Source: Synergistaceae bacterium
GTDB taxonomy: Bacteria; Synergistota; Synergistia; Synergistales; Aminobacteriaceae
DNA: 64,000 nt
Reading direction: 5' to 3'
NCBI GenBank assembly: GCA_017450125.1
Contig: JAFSWZ010000038.1
Coordinates: forward strand, 1 to 64,000
Shown: positions 51,080-59,609 of the stretch, in pieces
Position numbering within the stretch: the first letter of the stretch is position 1
Layout: each line of letters opens with the position of its first letter
Made by a program: the position numbers and the translations under genes
The notes under the pieces: model-generated
Database searches by the model: none
What the model saw: only the letters and a program-made list of their open reading frames with translations
Told to the model about the DNA's origin: nothing

Positions 51080-52624
51080 TTGCAGAACAATTCATCAAGT
51101 CCTTCGATGGTACGTCATGCAGTGTTCATGATGGCCGGAACTCTCATAAGCAGAATATTAGGTTTGGCGCGTGAAGTCATGGTGGCAGCCCTTTTCGGGG
51201 CAACCCGCGCAATGGATGCCTTCAACGTAGCTTACACGCTCTCGAACCTTGCCCGCCAGCTCCTAGCCGAAGGAGCACTGTCCGCCGCGTTTGTCCCCGT
51301 GTTCTCGCAGGCACTCGCCAAAAGCCGCGAGAAAGCCTTAGCCCTCGCTCGCGGAACTATGACGGTGTTAATGTGCGCTACATTGTTTGTTGTGGGATTG
51401 GGGATTGCGGGAGCTCCTGCACTCGTAAAGATTATGGCTCCCGGCTTCAGTGAAAGTGATAGCGTGCTGGCCGTCGGATTGACGCGCTGGATGTTCCCAT
51501 TCCTGATATTCATTTCGCTCGAGGCACTAACGATGGGTGCGTTAAATTCTTTGGGTTCGTTCTTTGTTCCTGCGCTCTCTCCGGCGTTGAGCAACCTAGT
51601 ATTCATCATCACTGCTCCGTTCTTCGCGGCGAGGTTCGGGGTGTACGGTCTTGCGTTGTCGGTTTTGTGCGGAGGGTTCGCTCACTTCATGACGCAGTGG
51701 CTCTACGGCTTCAAGATGAAGGCTGTGCTTTACCCAGCGCGCCCGGACATGTCAGACCCGGACCTGAAGCGCATAATGAAGCTCTTTCTCCCCTACGCGG
51801 CCGGCCTATCGCTGAATCAGGTCAACCCCGTCATAAGCAGAATGCTCGGCTCGTTCCTTCAGGCGGGGAGCATCTCCGTGCTGAACTACTCGAACAGAAT
51901 CCTTCAGCTTCCTCTGGGACTGTTCGTTATCGCGATTTCTCAGGCAGTGCTTCCTCAGCTTGCACGTGCAAAGAATGACGACGAGTTCGTCGAGACATTG
52001 AGGCAGGCAGTAAGGTTCGCGCTGTTCGTTGTTCTTCCTGCGTCGCTTGGAGTTATGGCGATCTCGCGGGAGTTCGTTCACCTCGTGTTTGTGCGCGGAC
52101 AGTTCGGGGCGTGGGCGTGGGACGCTACGACAACAACACTGGCCTTCAGTATGCTCGGCCTTCCCGGAATGGCGTGCTCGACGGTGATAATGCGCGCTCT
52201 CTATGCTCTCTCGATGCCGAGACAGGCCTTCAGGGTTACGCTGTTCAGTGTGTGTGCGACGGCGGTTCTGTCAGTGATTCTGGTCTGGCCGATGGGTTAC
52301 AACGGTCTTGCTCTCGCGCCGGGAATCGCCTTCACGTTGTCGGCAGGGCTGGGGCTTCACTACGTCCGCCGTAAATTAAGCCGTCCCTTAGGGATAATCA
52401 CCCGCAAGGTCTTCGGTAACTACCTTGTTGCGCTGGCAGTTCTTGATGCGACGGTGCTGCTCTGCAGGTTCGTCATGCCCTATGACCCTGCGGCCGGGCT
52501 GGCAGTTCGTGCGCTGTGGGTGCTGGGAGTGATAGCGGCGGCGGCAGTAGTGTACGGAGCTGTTACGGTGAAGATGAAGTTTGAGGAATGGGGACTGCTT
52601 GTGCAAGCGTTCAGGAGGAAGTGA
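51080..52624 (+). CDS. murJ: Lipid II flippase MurJ
   Basis: A MOP-superfamily membrane protein of 514 residues with about 14 helices that moves lipid II across the inner membrane for wall synthesis. MISRILGLAREV-type start (LISRILGLAREV) and GALNSLGSFFVPALSP are characteristic. TTG 51080 follows GAGGTGAT by about eight bases; ATG 51107 is an alternative start. A TATAAT at 51054-51059, at the end of comF, may serve it. Confidence 0.92.
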   Translation: MQNNSSSPSMVRHAVFMMAGTLISRILGLAREVMVAALFGATRAMDAFNVAYTLSNLARQLLAEGALSAAFVPVFSQALAKSREKALALARGTMTVLMCATLFVVGLGIAGAPALVKIMAPGFSESDSVLAVGLTRWMFPFLIFISLEALTMGALNSLGSFFVPALSPALSNLVFIITAPFFAARFGVYGLALSVLCGGFAHFMTQWLYGFKMKAVLYPARPDMSDPDLKRIMKLFLPYAAGLSLNQVNPVISRMLGSFLQAGSISVLNYSNRILQLPLGLFVIAISQAVLPQLARAKNDDEFVETLRQAVRFALFVVLPASLGVMAISREFVHLVFVRGQFGAWAWDATTTTLAFSMLGLPGMACSTVIMRALYALSMPRQAFRVTLFSVCATAVLSVILVWPMGYNGLALAPGIAFTLSAGLGLHYVRRKLSRPLGIITRKVFGNYLVALAVLDATVLLCRFVMPYDPAAGLAVRALWVLGVIAAAAVVYGAVTVKMKFEEWGLLVQAFRRK

Positions 52625-52631
52625 GTTAGGC

Positions 52632-52637
52632 TATAAT
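52632..52637 (+). promoter_or_regulatory. Probable -10 element of the nucleoside kinase gene
   Basis: TATAAT, with TTCAGG 16 bases upstream as a weak -35 in the end of murJ. The ATG follows 33 bases later, after GAGGAGGA. Confidence 0.5.
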
Positions 52638-52669
52638 TACACGAAAATTTTTGAGGAGGAATAATCATT

Positions 52670-54349
52670 ATGGCATTCACAGTATGCGTACTAACAGCCG
52701 CCAAGAAGCGTGATACATACATAGCCAGCTACATAGCAGGAGAATCGCCGGTAACGGGGCACGAAGTCATGACGGAGATGATAACCAAGCACGACATGCC
52801 GCAGAGACGAGTCATCGCGTGGTTCGTGAACAACTACACGCGCCCGCTGGACTGGCTGGTCGATGAGGACGCGACGGTAGAGTTCATAACGTCGACTTCA
52901 CCGATGGGACAGAGAATCTACAAGCGTTCGCTGGGCTTCGTGCTGATAATTGCTTGTGCGAAGGTTCTAGGGCGCAAGGCGATACTCCGGCACTCGATAG
53001 CCGACGGGCATTACTGGGAGTTTGAGGACGGCGCGGTAACACAGTCTGATGTTGACAGGATCAAGGCAGAGATGATTGACATAATCCGTCATGATACGAC
53101 GATAACGCGCGAGATTTTGACCATCGACAAAGCAAGACGGGTTTTCCAGCGTCAGGGCGAGCCGGAGATAGCGGAACTTTTTGTGCGCGCCAATCTTGAC
53201 CCGATAGAGGTGTACAGATGCGGGGACAGGTACGGTTATTTCTGCGGCGGGCCTATCGCTCCGTCGACGGGAATGCTCAAAACGTTCGACATCGTGCTTT
53301 ACGAGCAGGGAATGTTGCTGCGCTTCCCTGACCCGGAAGACCCCGAGCACATCCCCGAGCTGAAACTTGACCCGTCGATGGGAAAAGTATTCTTCGACTA
53401 TGCGCACTGGCTTCAGGTTCTCGACCTCAACTACCTCAACAAGCTGCATCACCGCGTAACTGAGGGCAGAATACAGGAGCTTATCCTCATTGCAGAGGCC
53501 TTTCACTCGCAGAGCTTGGGCAACATCGCCGAGAGCATTGCCGAACGTCCCGTGAAAGTCGTAACGATTGCCGGGCCGTCGGGCTCAGGCAAGACGACAT
53601 TCTCCGAACGCCTGAAGGTTCAGCTGATGGTGTGCGGCAAAACTCCCGTAACCCTTCCTCTGGATAACTACTTCAAGGAGCGTGAGGACAGCCCCAAAGA
53701 CGAGATGGGCGAATACGATTACGAGAGGCTAGACGCGTTAGACCTTGACCTTCTGGAGGACAACCTCACGAGGATTCTTGCTGGCGAGGAAGTAACAACC
53801 CCCGTCTACAACTTCATCAAGGGCAAGAAAGAGCCGGGCAAGGTGATAAAGCTGAAGCCTTCTGACGTTCTGATAATGGAGGGCATTCACGGCCTCAATG
53901 ACCACATATTGGGGATGCTGCCGGAGAGTTCGCGCTACGGAGTGTTTGTGTCTCCGCTCACGGGAATATGCATTGACCCGCACAACAGAACCAGCACCAG
54001 CGACAACAGGTTACTCCGCAGAATTATCCGCGACTACAGGACGAGGGGGAAGAGCGCGCAGGTTACGCTGGAGGTGTACCCGAAGGTTATACGCGGCGCG
54101 AGGAAGTACATTTTCCCGTACAGGAGCAGGGCAAACGCTATCTTCAACTCGTCGCTTCCGTATGAGCTGGGAGTCCTGAAGCCCTACGTTGAGCCCTTGC
54201 TTCACACCGTCGACGAGAACTCGAGCGTGTTTAGTGAGGCTTTGAGGCTGCTGAACATCCTGCGGTTCGTTCCGGCACTGAACAACGACGGGATTCCGAA
54301 CAACTCGGTGATAAGGGAGTTCATCGGCGGGAGCTGCCTCGATGTATGA
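52670..54349 (+). CDS. Uridine-kinase-like nucleoside kinase with threonyl-tRNA-synthetase-like N-terminus
   Basis: A 559-residue two-part protein. Residues 1-280 contain a TGS/ThrRS-editing-like region (NNYTRPLDWLVDEDATVEFI, RHSIADGHYW with a metal-type H-x-x-x-H pattern). Residues 290-500 are a phosphoribulokinase/uridine-kinase P-loop domain with GPSGSGKTT at about 302 and DNYFKERED. Such fusions occur in Firmicutes and Thermotogae and are annotated as nucleoside kinases; the role of the front domain is unclear. GGAGGA precedes the ATG by nine bases. Confidence 0.87.
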   Translation: MAFTVCVLTAAKKRDTYIASYIAGESPVTGHEVMTEMITKHDMPQRRVIAWFVNNYTRPLDWLVDEDATVEFITSTSPMGQRIYKRSLGFVLIIACAKVLGRKAILRHSIADGHYWEFEDGAVTQSDVDRIKAEMIDIIRHDTTITREILTIDKARRVFQRQGEPEIAELFVRANLDPIEVYRCGDRYGYFCGGPIAPSTGMLKTFDIVLYEQGMLLRFPDPEDPEHIPELKLDPSMGKVFFDYAHWLQVLDLNYLNKLHHRVTEGRIQELILIAEAFHSQSLGNIAESIAERPVKVVTIAGPSGSGKTTFSERLKVQLMVCGKTPVTLPLDNYFKEREDSPKDEMGEYDYERLDALDLDLLEDNLTRILAGEEVTTPVYNFIKGKKEPGKVIKLKPSDVLIMEGIHGLNDHILGMLPESSRYGVFVSPLTGICIDPHNRTSTSDNRLLRRIIRDYRTRGKSAQVTLEVYPKVIRGARKYIFPYRSRANAIFNSSLPYELGVLKPYVEPLLHTVDENSSVFSEALRLLNILRFVPALNNDGIPNNSVIREFIGGSCLDV

Positions 54350-54377
54350 GCCAGTCCGTCAGTCCCGGTAATCCTGA

Positions 54378-54405
54378 TTGGGATTGAGCCGTAAACTGCT
54401 ATAAT
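54378..54405 (+). promoter_or_regulatory. Promoter of the secreted SH3-like protein gene
   Basis: TTGGGA (54378-54383), a 16-base spacer and TATAAT (54400-54405), followed by AAAGGAG at 54430 and ATG 54445. Confidence 0.65.
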
Positions 54406-54444
54406 CTCTCTAACAAATCACATTACACAAAGGAGTGCATAATC

Positions 54445-55086
54445 ATGACAAAGAAGTCTCTCATCCTCGCGGCACTGCTTGTCGCTGTCTTGGCCACCGC
54501 CTCACTCGCCGCACCAGTCCCTCCCGCAAAAGGCCAGTGGGCTTGGATTCTCGAGGACACAATACGCCTCTACGATGAAGCCGACATCGAGTCCGGCTAC
54601 ACGGAGATTGACGCTCCCGGCAAATGGATCAGCGTACCCAGCGCAGTCCGCGACGACGACAACTATCTGTGGTACAAGGTCAAGATCGGGAAAGACTCCG
54701 GCTGGCTTCCTCAGAACGGCGTGCGTCTCAAGATGGGCCCGAAGAGCAAATCAGCCGCCAACCTCTACAAGGCCTACCTCAAGAACCGCCGCAGGACAGA
54801 ATACAGCGAGGACGACACCTTCACCATCGACGACGCAAAAATCTGCAGGCAGCTTCTGGGCGTGAACCTCATCAACCTGCCTCAGCCGGAACTCCGCAAG
54901 AAACTCGGCACTCCGACCTTCAGGGAATCTCCCTATGACGACAAAGACCTCAACATCCTGTCGTTCGAGCTGTCTGACCGCAACATGACCCTCTCAGTTA
55001 CCGAGAAGCGTTCGGGCATGGACAGGGACGGCAAAGTGATAGCCATAGAGGTCTACGAGGGCAGGGCAGGCGAGCAGGTATATTAG
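54445..55086 (+). CDS. Secreted protein with an SH3-like domain, function unknown
   Basis: A 213-residue protein. A clean signal peptide (lysines, then LILAALLVAVLATASLAA) is followed by cleavage near residue 22-23. Residues 28-98 look like a bacterial SH3b domain (IRLYDEAD, YLWYKVKIGKDSGWLP). A charged C-terminal region (about 110-213) is not recognised. It is probably periplasmic. It precedes the cobalamin genes and may share their transcript, but has no evident link to them. Confidence 0.75.
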   Translation: MTKKSLILAALLVAVLATASLAAPVPPAKGQWAWILEDTIRLYDEADIESGYTEIDAPGKWISVPSAVRDDDNYLWYKVKIGKDSGWLPQNGVRLKMGPKSKSAANLYKAYLKNRRRTEYSEDDTFTIDDAKICRQLLGVNLINLPQPELRKKLGTPTFRESPYDDKDLNILSFELSDRNMTLSVTEKRSGMDRDGKVIAIEVYEGRAGEQVY

Positions 55087-55103
55087 CCTTTGTCCTTGCG
55101 CTT

Positions 55104-55982
55104 TTGCTTGATGCAGTCGTCGGAGACCCGAAGTTCTTTCCTCATCCCGTTGAACTCATCGGCAGGTTCATAGCCGTACAGATGAACACCAGCTCCCGTA
55201 CGTTCGCGCGGGGGCTTCTTCTTTGCGCAAGTACCATCGCGGTTACAGGGCTTGCCGTATGGCTGATGCTGTACCTCACGGGCTGTAATCTCGTTGTCCG
55301 CGTGTATCTGCTGTATTCCGCGCTGGCTTGGAGAGACCTCAAGGACGAGACTGCTCCAGTTCTGTCGTGCCTCATGAATAACAACGTAAACGGTGCGAGG
55401 TTCTGGCTATCGCGCGTTGTCGGAAGGGACACAGAGAATCTCAGCGAGGCCGAAATTTCCCGCGCAACGATCGAGACCATCGCGGAGAACTCCATTGACG
55501 GAGTGATGAGCGTAATGTTCTGGGCATGTCTCGGCGGGCTCGTGAATGCATCTTACGGCGCGTGTGTCGCAGTGTGGATGTTCAAGGCCTCTAGCACTCT
55601 CGACAGCATGGCAGGCTACGAGAGGTTTGGTGTGTACGGCTGGCCAAGTGCACGGCTCGATGACCTGCTGAACTTCATCCCTGCGCGGCTCGGAGGACTG
55701 GTGATAGTTCTTGCAGGCGGAAGAGGTTTCAGCGTGTTCATGAGGGACAGGCTCAAGCACAAGAGCCCCAACAGCGCGCACGGTGAATCTGCGTTCGCGG
55801 GAGTGCTGGGGGTTAGGCTCGGAGGAGGGGCGTACTATGGCGGGAAGTTCGAGCATAGAGACTGGCTGAACGCTGAAGGACGGGACGCAACGCCGGAAGA
55901 CATTATCTCCGCGTGGAAGGTGCTTGATTCGTCGTGCTCAGTCTTCGCGCTTCTGGTAACATTGCTGCTATGCTTGACGTAA
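55104..55982 (+). CDS. cbiB: Adenosylcobinamide-phosphate synthase CbiB/CobD
   Basis: Attaches the aminopropanol linker to adenosylcobyric acid in the membrane. The protein has several helices, with GDPKFFPHPVELIGRFI at the start, ISRATIETIAENSIDG and NAEGRDATPEDI near the end. The true N-terminus is uncertain. The hydrophobic family start (LAFVLALLLDAVVGDP) extends upstream of TTG 55104 to about 55083, yet no ATG, GTG or TTG lies there. ATA 55080 or TTG 55104 (292 residues) are the options. It overlaps the next start by 13 bases. Confidence 0.9.
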   Translation: MLDAVVGDPKFFPHPVELIGRFIAVQMNTSSRTFARGLLLCASTIAVTGLAVWLMLYLTGCNLVVRVYLLYSALAWRDLKDETAPVLSCLMNNNVNGARFWLSRVVGRDTENLSEAEISRATIETIAENSIDGVMSVMFWACLGGLVNASYGACVAVWMFKASSTLDSMAGYERFGVYGWPSARLDDLLNFIPARLGGLVIVLAGGRGFSVFMRDRLKHKSPNSAHGESAFAGVLGVRLGGGAYYGGKFEHRDWLNAEGRDATPEDIISAWKVLDSSCSVFALLVTLLLCLT

Positions 55983-56944
55983 TTCACGGTGCTAACCCCG
56001 AACAGCTCTATCGCGCGTTTGGCCTTCCGATGCCGGAAGAAGTTATCGACTTCAGCACAAACACTAACGCGCTCTCTTGGCCGGACATTAACATTGATGT
56101 TAGGGAGCTTGCATCCAGCTACCCAGACCCGGAATGCTCTGCTCTGCGCGAACTCGTCTCATCACGCGAGAATGTTTCGCCTTCACGCATACTCTTCACC
56201 AGCGGCACGAACGAGGCGATTTTCCTTCTCTCGCAGGTGATAACCGGCAGCACAGCGATTCTCCAGCCCGCCTACTCGGAATACTTCCGGGCATTCAGGG
56301 AACTTAGCGGCTGCTCCGGCCTTGCGGAAGCGTTGAAGCACCAGAACATCATCGTCGTCAACCCCAGCAACCCGACGGGAAAATACATTCATCTTTCACA
56401 GACCATCAACAACCATCCCGACAACCTCTTCATCATCGATGAAGCCTACAGAGATTTTCTGTTATGGGAAACTCCCGAACGTCTCTGCAGCTTCCCTAAC
56501 GTCATACTTCTCCGCTCTCTCACGAAAATCTACCACCTCAGCGGAGCTCGGATAGGCTACGTCATTGCACCAGAACACATCATCGCACGCCTTCGTGAAC
56601 GCCAGCCCTCTTGGAGCGTCAACGGCATTGCTCAGGCTCTGGCTCTGCAGTTCATGAGGGACAAAGACTTCATCAGCAGGACGAGAGACTTCTACCGCAG
56701 GAACACTCCGGCGTTCATCGAGGGACTTAGACGCGCGGGCTGTGAGGTCATGAGCAGTGATGTACACTTCTTCCTCGTGAGGGTCAACGATGACGAGAAA
56801 GTCATCAGGCATCTCCTTAAGAGAGGAATTGTTGTGAGGCACACAAGAAATTTTGCCGGGCTCGGTGGAAAGTACATCAGAGCTGCAACGATGCGGCCGG
56901 AGGACAACAAAAAACTTATCGCCGCGATGAAGGATATTGTATAA
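55970..56944 (+). CDS. CobD-like threonine-phosphate decarboxylase (class I/II aminotransferase fold)
   Basis: A PLP enzyme of 324 residues. It has HGANPEQL at the start (typical of CobD/CobC), FSTNTNAL, the NPSNPTGKY motif, DEAYRDF with the pyridine-binding aspartate, and SLTKIYHLSGARIGY with the cofactor lysine. Next to cbiB, it most likely makes aminopropanol phosphate from L-threonine phosphate; histidinol-phosphate aminotransferase is the alternative by family. ATG 55970 gives the family N-terminus and overlaps cbiB. Confidence 0.87.
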   Translation: MLDVIHGANPEQLYRAFGLPMPEEVIDFSTNTNALSWPDINIDVRELASSYPDPECSALRELVSSRENVSPSRILFTSGTNEAIFLLSQVITGSTAILQPAYSEYFRAFRELSGCSGLAEALKHQNIIVVNPSNPTGKYIHLSQTINNHPDNLFIIDEAYRDFLLWETPERLCSFPNVILLRSLTKIYHLSGARIGYVIAPEHIIARLRERQPSWSVNGIAQALALQFMRDKDFISRTRDFYRRNTPAFIEGLRRAGCEVMSSDVHFFLVRVNDDEKVIRHLLKRGIVVRHTRNFAGLGGKYIRAATMRPEDNKKLIAAMKDIV

Positions 56945-56990
56945 TTCTTGCCCAAAACTTACAGCGAAAGTGTGGCATCCCATAACTCCC

Positions 56991-57815
56991 ATGAAGAAAT
57001 ACTTGCTCTTATTCATGCTGATTACGGCAGCCCTGCTCTACAACTACCTTGCTGCTCCGAAAACAAAGCCTGTTCTCCGCATAGGCGTTGAGTGCGACCA
57101 CGTCCCTTACAACTGGGAGACAGGCACTCCCAACAAAGACAATTTCCCCCTCGCCAACAACCCGGGCTTCTACGCTGACGGCTATGATGTGCAGATTGCC
57201 GCGATGATTGCCGCCCGTCTCGAGGCACAGCCTGAGTTCTACAAGATACCGTTCGACAACCTTATTGGTGCGCTGAACAGGGGCGAGATTGACGCGATAT
57301 TTTCCGGCATGGTTGACACTGAGGACCGCAAGCAGAGCATTGACTTCACGATACCATACGAGATGAGGAAAACGGAATACGCCGCACTTGTCCACATCGA
57401 CAGCAAGTACATTGCCGCGAGGTCAATACGGGAGCTCAGGGGCGCAAGGATGATGGCACAGTCCGACTCGCGCTTCGACGAAGTTATTGACCAGATACCA
57501 GACGTGATTCACTTGCCTGCGAAAGGCACACAGGCGGAAGTTATCAGCGAGCTCCTGAAGTTCAGCATTGACGGAACAGTCTTGAACTACGACACAGCAT
57601 TATCTTACGCACGAAACCACAAAGAATTTCGGGCTGTACGTTTTTCGGAGGGGAACGGCTTTGACTTGGGCTTCACGGGGTTGTGCGCGGGGCTTCGGAA
57701 GGGTGATGAGGAAATGCTGGAGAACTTCAACAGAATGATAGAGGATATACCGATGAGGCAGAGGCTCAGGATAATGGACAGGGCAATAATCAGGGCAGGT
57801 GATGACCTGAATTGA
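56991..57815 (+). CDS. Extracellular solute-binding protein (family 3, amino-acid type)
   Basis: A 274-residue periplasmic-binding-type protein. The N-terminal hydrophobic segment (KKYLLLFMLITAALLYNYLA) acts as signal or anchor and no lipobox cysteine is seen. The mature part has the family-3 fold: LRIGVECDHVPYNW, GALNRGEIDAIFSGM, TEDRKQSIDFTIPY. No permease or ATPase gene is adjacent, so it may serve a transporter elsewhere or be a stand-alone sensor. It sits inside the cobalamin group, overlapping the next gene by four bases. The start at 56991 has no good ribosome site. Confidence 0.85.
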   Translation: MKKYLLLFMLITAALLYNYLAAPKTKPVLRIGVECDHVPYNWETGTPNKDNFPLANNPGFYADGYDVQIAAMIAARLEAQPEFYKIPFDNLIGALNRGEIDAIFSGMVDTEDRKQSIDFTIPYEMRKTEYAALVHIDSKYIAARSIRELRGARMMAQSDSRFDEVIDQIPDVIHLPAKGTQAEVISELLKFSIDGTVLNYDTALSYARNHKEFRAVRFSEGNGFDLGFTGLCAGLRKGDEEMLENFNRMIEDIPMRQRLRIMDRAIIRAGDDLN

Positions 57816-58633
57816 ACGGCCTGATGATTCAGGGAACTTCCAGCAACTCGGGCAAGAGCTTCATCGTTACGGGACTTTGCCGGCTATTCGCTGACATGGG
57901 AGTACGTGTCTGCCCCTTCAAGTCGCAGAACATGTCCGGCCTCTCCTACATCACCCATGACGGCAGGGAAATCAGCTGTGCCCAAGCCCTGCAGGCAATG
58001 GCCGCAGGTCTTACCCCAGAAGCCTTCATGAACCCAATCCTCCTCAAGCCCACGCACAACACTTCCTCAGAGATTATCCTCAACGGCTATCATTACGCAC
58101 CGACAACGAAGGGTTATCGTGAGTTCACGCAGACTGTCGGCATTCAGGCGGTGAGGGAAGCACTGTCGCACATCAGGGACAACTTCGAGGCCGTAATCAT
58201 CGAGGGAGCAGGAAGTCCGGCAGAGATAAACCTCAACGCGTGGGAAATCGTGAACATGAGGATAGCACGTGAGGCGGACGTTCCCGTATTGCTCACCGCT
58301 GATGTCGACAGAGGAGGAAGCCTCGCATCAGTCGTCGGAACTCTCGAGCTTCTCGGCCAAGACAGAGAACGCGTGAAGGGCATCATCTTCAACATGTTCA
58401 GGGGGGACATTGCGCTTTTCCGCGATGCTGTCGAATGGACGGAGAACTACACGGGCGTTAAGGTCATGGGAGTCCTGCCGTTCGTCGAAGGAGTGTTCCT
58501 CCCGCCGGAGGACAGCCTCAGCAGCGGGGGGAGTAAGGATTCTCTCAACCCTGAAACTTTCGGGATGATTGCTCAGGCACTGCGCGATAACCTTGACGTT
58601 GAAGGGTTAATCAGCCTCTTACGCATTCGCTGA
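57812..58633 (+). CDS. cbiP: Cobyric acid synthase ATPase domain, amidotransferase half missing
   Basis: A 273-residue protein matching the N-terminal ATP-binding part of CbiP/CobQ: QGTSSNSGKSFIVTGLCR (P-loop), CPFKSQNMSG, IIEGAGSPAEINL, ADVDRGGSLASV. Full CbiP is about 480-510 residues with a C-terminal glutamine amidotransferase domain, which is absent. The frame ends inside the convergent glycosyltransferase gene. TTG 57812 overlaps the previous stop; ATG 57824 is the alternative. It may be a truncated remnant, or work with an amidotransferase encoded elsewhere. Confidence 0.85.
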   Translation: MNGLMIQGTSSNSGKSFIVTGLCRLFADMGVRVCPFKSQNMSGLSYITHDGREISCAQALQAMAAGLTPEAFMNPILLKPTHNTSSEIILNGYHYAPTTKGYREFTQTVGIQAVREALSHIRDNFEAVIIEGAGSPAEINLNAWEIVNMRIAREADVPVLLTADVDRGGSLASVVGTLELLGQDRERVKGIIFNMFRGDIALFRDAVEWTENYTGVKVMGVLPFVEGVFLPPEDSLSSGGSKDSLNPETFGMIAQALRDNLDVEGLISLLRIR

Positions 58634-59609
58634 CTGCTGCCTCGAGGAGCCCTGAACAGTGTTCGGGCGAGTACTTTGCCTTGATGTGCCTCATGAGTTC
58701 GCCGGTGGTCTCGCAGGACAAGCGTTCGAGAATGCCCTTGCCGATGTCGTCGATAGAGTTCGGGTCAACGAGACGCGCAAGCCCGCTGTAGTACTCTTTG
58801 GGTGCACCGCGATTCGTGATGACAACCTCGCACCCGCACGAAGCTGCCTCGAGTGCCGCCATCCCTACGCCTTCCCACAAGCTCGGCAGCGCGAAAACTT
58901 TTGCCCTGAGGTACCAGCTCCTGAGCTCCTCGTCCGACAGAGCACCTGTGCAGGTTACGTTGTCCGCACCGCGCGTCCACTCCGCGAGCTGCCTCCTGCC
59001 GTCCTCGCCGCGAACCGCCCCCACAAGCACAAGGCGGAAACCGTACCTCTTTGCGGCCGCCACCAAACGTGATACGTTCTTGTTGCGGGCATTGAGGTTG
59101 CTGACGTGAAGGCAGAACGGCTCTTTCTCCGGCATTGTTTCAGCTGGCTTTATCCTGAACGACAGCGGCACTATCCTGACCTTCGCGGGGTTTATGCTGT
59201 AGAAGTCGCAGAGGTGCTTCTTCTCGTACTCCGAGCGCGCCAGAAACATGCTCACTCTCTTTGCGCCCTCCATGAACTCGCTGGCAGGGTCAGCAACCCG
59301 GATTCTGTCGGCCTGTCCCCAGTGTGCTTCGAGGCGGCTCATACGCATTGTGCTTCGGGGCGTGAAGATAGGGGCGGAGATTACGCGTGTCCCGTAGTTC
59401 TTGAGCTCGTTGACGGTGTTGCGGAAGCCAGTCCCTGAGCGCAGAATTATCACCGCGTCGAACTCCGAATAATCCACGTCGTCCCAGTAGTTCAGGAGCT
59501 CAGCATCATGCCCGCGCGAGACAAGAGCATCACGCCACATCATTCCCTGAAGTTTCACTCCGTTGCGGCGGACAAGCTCAACACATGCGCTCGTTATTCC
59601 TATCTTCAT
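58611..59609 (-). CDS. Family 4-type (GT-B) glycosyltransferase
   Basis: A 332-residue retaining-type transferase. The C-terminal domain has SLWEGVGMAALEAASCGCEVV, the E-x7-E-type donor site, and the middle holds VRIVPLSFRIKP. Acceptor and sugar are unknown; surface polysaccharide is likely in general. ATG 59609 overlaps the miaB stop (ATGA) after GGGGAGG. Its 3' end overlaps the convergent cbiP gene by 23 bases. Confidence 0.85.
   Translation of the reverse strand: MKIGITSACVELVRRNGVKLQGMMWRDALVSRGHDAELLNYWDDVDYSEFDAVIILRSGTGFRNTVNELKNYGTRVISAPIFTPRSTMRMSRLEAHWGQADRIRVADPASEFMEGAKRVSMFLARSEYEKKHLCDFYSINPAKVRIVPLSFRIKPAETMPEKEPFCLHVSNLNARNKNVSRLVAAAKRYGFRLVLVGAVRGEDGRRQLAEWTRGADNVTCTGALSDEELRSWYLRAKVFALPSLWEGVGMAALEAASCGCEVVITNRGAPKEYYSGLARLVDPNSIDDIGKGILERLSCETTGELMRHIKAKYSPEHCSGLLEAAVSECVRG

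Noticed and set aside
54350-54444. Cobalamin riboswitch ahead of the cobalamin genes
   Set aside because: The region is 95 bases, contains a plain promoter and lacks a visible B12-box; the next gene is not a cobalamin gene.
58521-58540. A G6 run in the cbiP-like gene as a cause of truncation
   Set aside because: The reading frame stays open and plausible past the run to the stop. The run is no longer than several others in the window, and no amidotransferase sequence is visible beyond it in any frame.
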